The notes under the pieces were generated by a model. That model was not told the DNA's origin, made no database searches, and worked only from the letters and a program-made list of their open reading frames with translations. The translations under genes were made by a program, and so were the position numbers. Below, in pieces: positions 31,954 to 39,429 of a stretch of 46,379 bases of DNA; within the stretch, counting starts at the first letter, position 1; the number at the start of each line of letters is the position of its first letter. The stretch is from DASWED01 sp036394995 (GTDB lineage: Bacteria; Actinomycetota; UBA4738; JACQTL01): the NCBI GenBank assembly GCA_036394995.1, contig DASWED010000044.1, positions 1-46,379 of the forward strand, written 5' to 3'.

Positions 31954-32636
31954 CCCGCATCCTGGTGGTGGACGACGAGCCCCAGATCCTCCGATCCCTC
32001 CGCACCACCCTCGGCGCGAATGAGTACGAGGTGTTGACGGCCGAGACCGGCGAGGACGCGCTGGCCCAGGCCGCTGCGGTCCTCCCGGACCTGGTGATCC
32101 TGGACCTCGGGCTGCCCGACCTGGATGGGACGGAGGTCGTCCGGCGGCTGCGCGTGTGGTCCGACGTCCCGATCATCGTGCTGTCCGTCCGGGACCGTCA
32201 GGAGGACAAGATCGGGGCCCTGGACGCCGGGGCCGACGACTACGTCACGAAGCCGTTCGGGCTGGGAGAGCTCCTGGCCCGGATCCGGGCGGCCCAGCGC
32301 CGGGCCGGGGGAGTCCAGACGGAGCCCGTGCTCGCGTTCGGCGACCTGACCGTCGATCTGGGGCGCCGTCTGGTCATGGCGGCGGGCGAGCCGGTGCACC
32401 TCACCCCGACCGAGTTCCGGCTGCTGGAGGCCATGGTGGCGCACCCCGGCAAGCTGCTCACCCAGCGGTGGCTCCTCCAGCACGTGTGGGGCGGGGCATA
32501 CGGGGCCGAGGCCAACTACCTGCGCGTCTACGTCCGGCAGCTCCGCCAGAAGCTCGGCGACCGGGCCGACGCGCCGCGGTTCATCCTCACGGAGCCGGGC
32601 GTGGGCTATCGGTGGGTGGCCGACCCCCCCTCGTGA
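31950..32636 (+). CDS. KdpE-like OmpR-family response regulator
   Basis: REC domain with VVDDEP, phospho-Asp52 in LVILDLGLPDLDG, and Lys in DDYVTKPFGLGELLARI, followed by a winged-helix DNA-binding domain with LTPTEFRLLEAMVAHPGKLLT and TEPGVGYRW. The stretch SVRDRQEDKIGALDAGADDY is close to KdpE. GTG 31950 overlaps the kinase stop (GTGA), giving 228 aa. It likely answers to the preceding kinase and may control the divergent permease; no kdpFABC genes are in the window. Confidence 0.92.
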   Translation: MTRILVVDDEPQILRSLRTTLGANEYEVLTAETGEDALAQAAAVLPDLVILDLGLPDLDGTEVVRRLRVWSDVPIIVLSVRDRQEDKIGALDAGADDYVTKPFGLGELLARIRAAQRRAGGVQTEPVLAFGDLTVDLGRRLVMAAGEPVHLTPTEFRLLEAMVAHPGKLLTQRWLLQHVWGGAYGAEANYLRVYVRQLRQKLGDRADAPRFILTEPGVGYRWVADPPS

Positions 32637-32667
32637 CCCGCCCGGGGAGCGCGCCGGCCCCCGCCGC

Positions 32668-32673
32668 TACACT
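32668..32673 (+). promoter_or_regulatory. pheS -10 element (leaderless geometry)
   Basis: TACACT lies 9 nt before the pheS ATG at 32683, with no Shine-Dalgarno between. Confidence 0.55.
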
Positions 32674-32682
32674 TTCCCGACC

Positions 32683-33741
32683 ATGGACCGGGCCGAGGCG
32701 CTGCGCACTCTCGACGACGAGCTCCAACGGGGGCGGGGGCTGTTCGCGGCGGCCGCCACGATGGCGGAGCTGGAGCGGGCCCAGGTCGCTGCGCTGGGGC
32801 GGAAGTCCGTGTTCTCCGGGGTGCAGCGCTCGCTGGGGCAACTGCCCGAGGGGGACCGGAAGGAGGTCGGGTACCGCGCGAACGAGGCTCGGGCCGCGCT
32901 CCAGGCCGCGTTCGACGCCCGGCGTGACGAGCTCCAGGCAGGGGAGCGGAAGCAGCAGCTCGAACGGGACCGCGTGGACGTCACGCTCCCGGGCCGGCGC
33001 CTCCGTCCCGGGTCGCTGCACCCCCTGACCCTCGCCGAGCTCGAGATCGTCCAGGTGTTCACCCGTCTGGGGTACCGCGTGGTGGACGGGCCCGAGGTCG
33101 AGACCGAGTGGTACAACTTCACCGCCCTGAACATCCCCGAGGACCACCCGGCCCGCGGGGAGAAGGACACGATCTACCTCGACGTCGCCGGGCGCCCGGA
33201 CCTCCTGCTCCGCACCGAGACCAGCGCGATGCAGATCCGGATCATGGAGCGTCAGGACCCGCCGGTCTACGTGGTGGCGCCGGGCCGCGTGTTCCGCCAG
33301 GACACGCCCGATCCCACCCACATGCCGGTGTTCCATCAGGTGGAGGGCCTGGCCGTGGACGAGGGCCTGTCCATGACGGACCTCCGGGGCACCCTGGCCG
33401 AGTTCGCCCGGGCCATGTTCGGCGAACACGTCCGGACCCGGTTCACTCCCGACTACTTCCCGTTCGTCGAACCGGGCGGCCAGCTGGAGGTGACCTGCTT
33501 CGTGTGCGGCGGCGCCGGGTGCCGGACCTGCAAGGAGAGCGGGTGGATCGAGCTCCTGGGGTGCGGGATGGTCCACCCCGCGGTCCTCGAGAACGTCGGG
33601 TACGACTCGGAGCGCTACACGGGGTTCGCGTTCGGCCTGGGGATCGAACGGGTGGCGCTGGCCCGGTACGGGATCCCCGACATGCGCCTGCTGTACTCGG
33701 GCGACGTTCGGTTCCTCGAGCAGTTCGGGGGGGCGGTCTGA
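32683..33741 (+). CDS. pheS: Phenylalanyl-tRNA synthetase alpha subunit
   Basis: Catalytic subunit of the alpha2beta2 class II synthetase. An N-terminal coiled-coil (about residues 1-90) is followed by the class II core with VETEWYNFTALNIPEDHPAR, RTETSAMQIR (motif 2 region) and GFAFGLGIERVALARYGI (motif 3). A short zinc-knuckle-like insert CFVCGGAGCRTCKESGW is present, as in many Gram-positive PheS. Length 352 aa. The stop overlaps the pheT ATG. Confidence 0.97.
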   Translation: MDRAEALRTLDDELQRGRGLFAAAATMAELERAQVAALGRKSVFSGVQRSLGQLPEGDRKEVGYRANEARAALQAAFDARRDELQAGERKQQLERDRVDVTLPGRRLRPGSLHPLTLAELEIVQVFTRLGYRVVDGPEVETEWYNFTALNIPEDHPARGEKDTIYLDVAGRPDLLLRTETSAMQIRIMERQDPPVYVVAPGRVFRQDTPDPTHMPVFHQVEGLAVDEGLSMTDLRGTLAEFARAMFGEHVRTRFTPDYFPFVEPGGQLEVTCFVCGGAGCRTCKESGWIELLGCGMVHPAVLENVGYDSERYTGFAFGLGIERVALARYGIPDMRLLYSGDVRFLEQFGGAV

Positions 33742-36137
33742 TGCTGGTGCTGCTGGGATGGCTCCGGGAGATGTGCCCGGTCGACCTGCCCGCCGACGAC
33801 CTGGCGCCGCTGCTGACCTCCCTCGGCACGAACGTCGAGGCGGTGCTCCGGCCGTGGGCGGCCCTGGAGGGCGTGGTCGTGGCCCGCGTGCAGGAGGTCC
33901 GGGACCACCCGGACTCCACCAAGCTCTGCATCGCGTCCATCGAGGCCGGCGGCGGCGAGCACCAGGTGGTGGCCGGGGTCAGGAACTTCCGCGCCGGCGA
34001 CCTGGTGCCGTGGGCCCGCCCGGGCTCGCGGGTCCCGGTGCTCCGGGACCCCCTGGGCGAACGGAAGCTGGCCGGCGAGGTCTCGGAGGGGATGGTGTGC
34101 TCGCCCCGCGAGCTGGGGGTCTCGGCCGACCACGGCGGGATCCTGGTCCTGCCGCCGGACACCCCGGTGGGCGCCGACGTGAAGGCGGAGTTCGGCCTGG
34201 ACGAGGTGGTGTTCGACATCGAGGTGAAGCCGAACCGGCCGGACCTGATGTCGGTGGCGGGCGTGGCCCGGGAGGTGGCCGGGGCCACCGGCGCGCCGTT
34301 CGCGCTGCCCGAGGTCGTGCTTCCGGAAGGCGTGGAGAGGGCCCACGAGGCGGCCACCGTGGAGATCCGCGACGCCGAACGGTGCCCCCGGTACCTGGCC
34401 AAGGTGGTCCGGGGGGTGACGGTCGGGCCCGCGCCGATCGGCGTCCAGGCCCGGCTCACCGCGTCGGGGATGCGGCCCCTGTCGAACGTGGTGGACGCCA
34501 CGAACTACGTGATGCTCGAGCTGGGGCAGCCCCTGCACGCGTTCGACCTCCACGTTCTGGCCGGCCCGGGCATCGTGGTCCGGAGGGCCGAGGACGGCGA
34601 ACGGCTGGTCACCCTGGACGACGTGGAGCGTGTGCTCACCGCGGACGACCTGGTGATCGCGGATCTCGAGCGGTCCGTGGCCATCGCCGGCGTCATGGGT
34701 TCGGCCTCCGTGGAGGTCTCGGCGTCCACCCGGGACGTGCTCCTGGAGAGCGCGTCGTTCCAGCGCACCGGCGTCCTGCGGACGGCCCGGCGGCTGGGCA
34801 TCCGCACCGAGGCCTCCATGCGGTTCGAACGGGGAGTGGATCCGGAGGCGGTCCCACGAGCGGCCGACCGCGCGGCGGCGCTGATCGCGGAGTGGTCGGG
34901 CGGGGCCGTGCTGGGCGGGTCGGTGGACGCCGGGCTGCCCCACGAGCGCGCCCACGTGAGCGTGCGGCCGTCCCGGGCCTCGCTGCTGCTGGGGGAGCCG
35001 CTGACCGCCCGCGACGTCCGGGACGCGTTCGGGCGGATCCGGATCGAGGCCGAGGAGCGGGCCGAGGACGAGGTGGTCGTGGAGGTCCCCGGGTACCGGG
35101 TGGACCTGGAGCGCGAGGTGGACCTCATCGAGGACGTGGCCCGGGTCCGGGGCTACGACAACATCGCCTCGACCCTCCCGGCCGTCCGCCAGGCCGGAGG
35201 GCTCCAGCCCTCGTACGGGTTCCGCCGGCGGTTGCGCGGCGCGCTGGTGCGGGCTGGACTCCGCGAGACCATGTCGCTGTCGTTCGCCTCGGCCGGCGAC
35301 CTCGAGCTCACCGGGGACCACGACGCCGTGAGGGTGGCGAACCCGCTGGCCGCTCACGACGCGTTCCTGCGGACCAGCCTGCTGCCCGGGCTCCTGCGAA
35401 GCCTTCGGCACAACCTGGCGCAGGGGGTTCGATCCGTGGCCCTGTTCGAGGTGGGGCGGGTGTTCTACCCGGCCGATCCCATGTCCGAACCGACGGACAT
35501 CCCGGTGGAGGAGCACGACCGCGCGGCGGTGGCCATGACCGGGGCCGCGTCGCCGGGGTGGCCGGGGGAGCCGCGCGAGCTGGACTTCTTCGACGCGAAG
35601 GGCGTGGTGGAGACCGTGATGGACGTGCTGGGGATCGGGCGGTGGGAGGTGGGGGAACCGCCCCGGCGCCTGTTCCACCCCACGCGCTCGGCGTCGATCC
35701 TCATCGGCGAGGAGCTGGTGGGGGAGGTCGGCGAACTCCATCCGGACGTGGCGGAACGCCTGGACCTCCCCGGGCGGGTGGCCCTGGTGGAGCTCGAGGC
35801 CGGGGTCCTGGCCCGGCACTCGGCCACCGAGACGCTGTTCGCCGAGATGCCGCGGTTCCCGCCGGTCCGGCGCGACCTGGCGTTCGTGCTGCCGGCCGAC
35901 GTCCCGGCCGGAGCCGTGCAGGACGCCATCGCCGGCGCCGTGGCCCACCTCGGTGTGACCGCCACGCTGTTCGACGTGTACGCGGGGGGGTCCGTGCCGG
36001 AGGGCCACAAGAGCCTGGCCTTCGCCGTGGACGTCCGCGCCCCCGACCGGACCCTCACCGACGAGGAGGCCGCGCAGGCCGTGGTCGCGATTGCGGCGAA
36101 GGTCGCCGAGCTGGGCGGCGAGCTCAGGGCCGGCTGA
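33741..36137 (+). CDS. pheT: Phenylalanyl-tRNA synthetase beta subunit
   Basis: tRNA-binding and editing subunit of 798 residues. The N-terminal EMAP-like tRNA-binding domain (GVVVARVQEVRDHPDSTKLCIA), the B3/B4 editing core (LSNVVDATNYVMLELGQPLHAFD), B5, the catalytic-like core, and the C-terminal FDX-ACB anticodon-binding domain (RFPPVRRDLAFVLP to DRTLTDEEA) appear in normal order. ATG 33741 shares its A with the pheS TGA. It meets the minus-strand membrane-protein gene tail to tail 12 bp later. Confidence 0.97.
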   Translation: MLVLLGWLREMCPVDLPADDLAPLLTSLGTNVEAVLRPWAALEGVVVARVQEVRDHPDSTKLCIASIEAGGGEHQVVAGVRNFRAGDLVPWARPGSRVPVLRDPLGERKLAGEVSEGMVCSPRELGVSADHGGILVLPPDTPVGADVKAEFGLDEVVFDIEVKPNRPDLMSVAGVAREVAGATGAPFALPEVVLPEGVERAHEAATVEIRDAERCPRYLAKVVRGVTVGPAPIGVQARLTASGMRPLSNVVDATNYVMLELGQPLHAFDLHVLAGPGIVVRRAEDGERLVTLDDVERVLTADDLVIADLERSVAIAGVMGSASVEVSASTRDVLLESASFQRTGVLRTARRLGIRTEASMRFERGVDPEAVPRAADRAAALIAEWSGGAVLGGSVDAGLPHERAHVSVRPSRASLLLGEPLTARDVRDAFGRIRIEAEERAEDEVVVEVPGYRVDLEREVDLIEDVARVRGYDNIASTLPAVRQAGGLQPSYGFRRRLRGALVRAGLRETMSLSFASAGDLELTGDHDAVRVANPLAAHDAFLRTSLLPGLLRSLRHNLAQGVRSVALFEVGRVFYPADPMSEPTDIPVEEHDRAAVAMTGAASPGWPGEPRELDFFDAKGVVETVMDVLGIGRWEVGEPPRRLFHPTRSASILIGEELVGEVGELHPDVAERLDLPGRVALVELEAGVLARHSATETLFAEMPRFPPVRRDLAFVLPADVPAGAVQDAIAGAVAHLGVTATLFDVYAGGSVPEGHKSLAFAVDVRAPDRTLTDEEAAQAVVAIAAKVAELGGELRAG

Positions 36138-36149
36138 GCTCCCGAGCGG

Positions 36150-37703
36150 TCACTGATCCTGGACGAACGGGACCTCCAGCGTGGAGTGCACCAGGTCCGT
36201 GAGCGCCTCGCCGGCGGGCGGCCGGGAGGTCTCGTGGGGACCGGCCTCCACCCACACCGAGAACCCCTGTGTCTGCCAGGTCAGCCGAACGCCGTCGCCG
36301 AGCACGACCGTCTCGCCGATCAGGGCCACCTGGTGGTAGCCGTCCTGGCCGTCGGTCGCGTGATCTGACCCGTCCGTCGACCACAGGGTGAACTCGGCTC
36401 CCCGCCCGGCGAACTGCAGCGCGCTGCCGGTGTCGCCGTTCGTGACGAAGCCGGCATCGGATGCGGCCTTGTACAGCCACGCCGCATCCGGGCACGTGGT
36501 CCACGGCCCCCCCGTCCCGCACTTCGCGAGCAGTGCCTCCATGTCCGGGTCGGGGGGTGCGCGGAAGCTGGCGATGGCATCGGCGGCCGCCGCGCGGAGC
36601 GACGGAGGTGCGTCGGGGCCGAACACCACGTGCGCCTGGAACAGCCCTCCCGGGTTCCGGAACAGGACCAGGTGGGTCGTACGGCCGATGCACTCGAATG
36701 GCCCGAGCTCCGGACCGAGGTCCACGTCGGTGGTTTGCGGCCGGAACTCGTACGGGGCCCTCGCGTTCGGCTCCCGGTACTGGAGGATCCACAGCGCCAC
36801 CCCGTCGGGCGGGAGGGCCGCCAGCGCGTTGTCGGGCCCGCAGTCCCCACCCTGGTTCATCGGGTAGTTCCCCGCCCCGAGGACGATGTGCGGCTCGAGG
36901 AGCGAGGGCACCAGATCGTTGCGGACCACCCAGTCCTCGGGGACGTGGATGGAGATGCCGTTGAGGGGATTCACGTGAGTCTTCCATCCGTCACGTGGTG
37001 CGGGCGTCTCGGACGGTTCGATCCCCAGGCCCGCGAGTACCCCGTTCGCCCGGTCCACGAGCTCCTGGGGCGGGGGCGAGGACCCGATCTCCACGCGGAG
37101 GTCGAGCCACCGCCCTCCATTCTCGAACGTCAGCCGTCCCGCCGAGTGGCTCTGGTCCACGCCCTCCTCGCCGCCGCCCCCGGGGAGGATGCTGACGGAG
37201 ACCGGGAGGTCGGCGGGCGCGAATCCGGCGCAGGGACACTGATCCGACAGATCCTGGAGCACCACGACGATGTCGTCGGGACCCATGGCCCGGCGCGTGG
37301 CCGAGGCCAGGTCGTCGTCCGCCGACCCGATCGGTCGCAGATCGAGCGAGGCGGCCTGCAGCGTGGGTCCCGCCTCGTCGGGGTTGAAATACGCCCGCCC
37401 GTCCCATCCATCGGGCACGGGCAGCGCCAGGCCGAAGTCGCCGACGACATGGGTGGACGTCGAGGCCGGCGGCGACGCGGATGTCCCGGTGCCCGGATGG
37501 GGGTTCGCGGGATGATCCACGTTCGACAGCAGGGCGAGCGGTGCAGCCACGCCGAGGGCGATGACGACCATGGTGGCGACCGCGGCGCCCGCGCGCCGAC
37601 GGAACCGGAGGCGCTGGGCCCGCCGGGCCACGGGGGCGAGATCCGGAGTCGGGGCCGGAGCACGGCCGGCGAGCGCACGGAGTCGGGAGCCGGGATCATT
37701 CAT
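36150..37703 (-). CDS. Membrane-anchored partner of the ECF sigma factor (possible anti-sigma)
   Basis: A 517-residue protein with ~38 cytosolic residues (Arg-rich), one transmembrane helix (GAAVATMVVIALGVAAPLALL), a Ser/Thr/Pro linker and a large exported domain. Two similar segments, FGLALPVPDGWDGRAYFNP and NGISIHVPEDWVVRNDL, suggest duplicated beta-rich modules, with a third region downstream containing four Cys. No zinc anti-sigma HxxxCxxC motif is present. The ATG overlaps the sigma gene by 8 bp, the usual arrangement of an ECF sigma factor and its regulator. Function beyond that is unknown. Confidence 0.8.
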   Translation of the reverse strand: MNDPGSRLRALAGRAPAPTPDLAPVARRAQRLRFRRRAGAAVATMVVIALGVAAPLALLSNVDHPANPHPGTGTSASPPASTSTHVVGDFGLALPVPDGWDGRAYFNPDEAGPTLQAASLDLRPIGSADDDLASATRRAMGPDDIVVVLQDLSDQCPCAGFAPADLPVSVSILPGGGGEEGVDQSHSAGRLTFENGGRWLDLRVEIGSSPPPQELVDRANGVLAGLGIEPSETPAPRDGWKTHVNPLNGISIHVPEDWVVRNDLVPSLLEPHIVLGAGNYPMNQGGDCGPDNALAALPPDGVALWILQYREPNARAPYEFRPQTTDVDLGPELGPFECIGRTTHLVLFRNPGGLFQAHVVFGPDAPPSLRAAAADAIASFRAPPDPDMEALLAKCGTGGPWTTCPDAAWLYKAASDAGFVTNGDTGSALQFAGRGAEFTLWSTDGSDHATDGQDGYHQVALIGETVVLGDGVRLTWQTQGFSVWVEAGPHETSRPPAGEALTDLVHSTLEVPFVQDQ

Positions 37704-38163
37704 CGGGGACCTCCTGGAGCCGTTCGCGGAGGGAGGCGCGGCCCCGCGACAGATGGACCTTGACCGCCCCTTCGGAACACCCCAGCAGGCGGGCCACGTC
37801 GGAGACGGGCAGGTCGAGGACGTGGTGGAGCACCACGGCCTCCTGCTGGCGCCGGGGAAGCGACCGGACGCCCCGCCACAGGTCGAGATCCGCCGCGTCC
37901 ACATCCGAGGTCTCCGCCCGACCGGGGAGTTCGGGCCGCCTCCGGCGCAGTGTCCGGCGGGCGACGTTCATCGCCGTCGTGGTGACCCAACCGGCCACCC
38001 ACGGCCGGTCGGCCAGGCGGTGCCATCTCTCCAGGGCCCGGGCGAACGCCTCCTGGGTGGCCTCCTCGGCCACCGGGGCGTCCCCGCACATCACGAACAC
38101 GGCTCGGTACACGGCATCGAACTCCGTCCGGTACAGCTCGGCGAAGCGGTCGTCGATCCTCAC
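37696..38163 (-). CDS. ECF-family RNA polymerase sigma factor
   Basis: A 155-residue sigma-70 family protein with only regions 2 and 4. Region 2: FAELYRTEFDAVYRAVFVMCGD with AEEATQEAFARALERWHRL and WVTTTAMNVARRTLRRRR. Region 4: LPRRQQEAVVLHHVLDLPVSDVARLLGCSEGAVKVHLSRGRASL. GTG 38163 is the start; no ATG is nearby and no strong promoter of the usual type was found, consistent with autoregulation by an ECF-type promoter. Cotranscribed with the membrane protein that follows. Confidence 0.93.
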   Translation of the reverse strand: MRIDDRFAELYRTEFDAVYRAVFVMCGDAPVAEEATQEAFARALERWHRLADRPWVAGWVTTTAMNVARRTLRRRRPELPGRAETSDVDAADLDLWRGVRSLPRRQQEAVVLHHVLDLPVSDVARLLGCSEGAVKVHLSRGRASLRERLQEVPDE

Positions 38164-38240
38164 GCACTCACCCGTCCAAGTCCCTGGGCCGGTTCTCGGT
38201 TGACACGAGAGCGCCCTGATCCCGGTGCGGCCCGGAAATG

Positions 38241-38266
38241 CCCGGGGCAGGTCCCCGGGATAGACT
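38241..38266 (+). promoter_or_regulatory. argF promoter with inverted repeat in the spacer
   Basis: TAGACT (38261-38266) lies 7 nt before GTG 38274, leaderless geometry. The perfect inverted repeat CCCGGGG-N5-CCCCGGG (38241-38259) ends 1 bp before the -10 and could be an operator. It does not resemble the AT-rich ARG box. Confidence 0.5.
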
Positions 38267-38273
38267 GCGCTTC

Positions 38274-39200
38274 GTGGAGCGCGATTTCCTCTCGGTGGAC
38301 GACGTCACATCGTCCGAGCTCGACTACCTGTTCGAGCTGGCGGCCAAGACGAAGGCCGACACCGCGCACTACTCGTCCCGCTTGGCCGGCAAGGCCGTGG
38401 GGATGGTCTTCGAGAAGCCCTCCACCCGGACCAGGGTGTCGTTCGAGGTGGCGGTGTCGTCGACGGGCGGGCACCCTCTGGCGCTCTCCGGGGCCGAGCT
38501 CCAGCTGGGCCGGGGGGAGACCATCGAGGACACTGGGCGGGTCCTGTCCCGGTACGTGGACGCCATCGTGCTCCGCACGTTCGGGCACGAGCGGCTGGAG
38601 TTCCTGGCCGCCGCGGCCGACGTGCCGGTCATCAACGCGCTGTCGGACTTCGAACACCCCTGCCAGTGCCTGGCCGACCTCCTGACCATCCGCGAGCACC
38701 GCGGCGACCTGGCCGGGGTGACCCTCGCGTACCTTGGCGACGGCAACAACGTCGCGCACTCACTCCTCCTGGGAGGGGCCAAGGCCGGCATGCACGTCCG
38801 GGTGGCCACGCCGCTGGGGTTCGAGCCCATCCCGCAGGTCGTGGAGCGGGCCGAGCAGATCGCGGGGGAGACCGGTGGGTCCATCGCGATCACGAACGAC
38901 GCCGTGGACGCCGCCAAGGGGGCCGACGTCCTGTACACGGACGTGTGGGCGTCGATGGGGCAGGAGGCCGAGAGCGACGAACGGAACCTTGTGTTCCCGC
39001 CGTACCGCATCGACGAGGCCGCGGTGGAACGAGCCGCCGACGACGTGCTGGTCCTGCACTGCCTGCCCGCGCACCGGGGGCAGGAGATCACCGACGGGGT
39101 CATCGATGGGCCGCATTCGGTGGTGTGGGATCAAGCCGAGAACCGGCTCCACACGCAACGCGCCCTCCTGCTGTGGTTGCTCGGCGCGGACGCTGAGTAG
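38274..39200 (+). CDS. argF: Ornithine carbamoyltransferase
   Basis: Makes citrulline from ornithine and carbamoyl phosphate in arginine synthesis, drawing on the CarAB product encoded upstream. Motifs: FEKPSTRTRVSFEVA (carbamoyl phosphate), FEHPCQCLADLLTI, and HCLPAHRG (ornithine-side Cys). GTG 38274 gives MERDFLSVDD and 308 aa. The usual argCJBD neighbours between pheT and argF are absent and are replaced here by the sigma-factor operon. Confidence 0.96.
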   Translation: MERDFLSVDDVTSSELDYLFELAAKTKADTAHYSSRLAGKAVGMVFEKPSTRTRVSFEVAVSSTGGHPLALSGAELQLGRGETIEDTGRVLSRYVDAIVLRTFGHERLEFLAAAADVPVINALSDFEHPCQCLADLLTIREHRGDLAGVTLAYLGDGNNVAHSLLLGGAKAGMHVRVATPLGFEPIPQVVERAEQIAGETGGSIAITNDAVDAAKGADVLYTDVWASMGQEAESDERNLVFPPYRIDEAAVERAADDVLVLHCLPAHRGQEITDGVIDGPHSVVWDQAENRLHTQRALLLWLLGADAE

Positions 39201-39222
39201 CGCTTCCCCGGTCATCTCCGGC

Positions 39223-39341
39223 GCCGCGAAGCGGCGCAGCGCCCTCGTCGGGACGCATCGCCTTTTCGCACATGCCGCGCTGGCGCGCGACATGTGGCTC
39301 GGCTCAGAGTCCCTCCTCTGGGCGCTGCGCCGCTTCGCGGC
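39223..39341. repeat. 22-bp perfect inverted repeat, REPIN-like fold-back element
   Basis: The 22 bases at 39223-39244 (beginning GCCGCGAAGCGG) recur exactly as the reverse complement at 39320-39341, separated by 75 bp. The left arm contains its own small hairpin GCGCCGC-GAA-GCGGCGC (39221-39237), like REP palindromes arranged in opposite orientation. It lies in the 229-bp gap between argF and polX. It could be a mobile REPIN-type repeat or a strong transcription terminator; a second copy was not seen in the window. Confidence 0.7.
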
Positions 39342-39416
39342 TGCTGATGTCTCGGGGGATCGCCTGTCCGCGGCCGGGGCGGACCGCCCCCCGGAGGGCG
39401 TGTGGGTGGGGGTCCT

Positions 39417-39422
39417 TAGAAT
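39417..39422 (+). promoter_or_regulatory. polX -10 element (leaderless geometry)
   Basis: TAGAAT lies 7 nt before GTG 39430 and no Shine-Dalgarno lies between. The -35 region is poor. Confidence 0.55.
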
Positions 39423-39429
39423 GCCGGGC

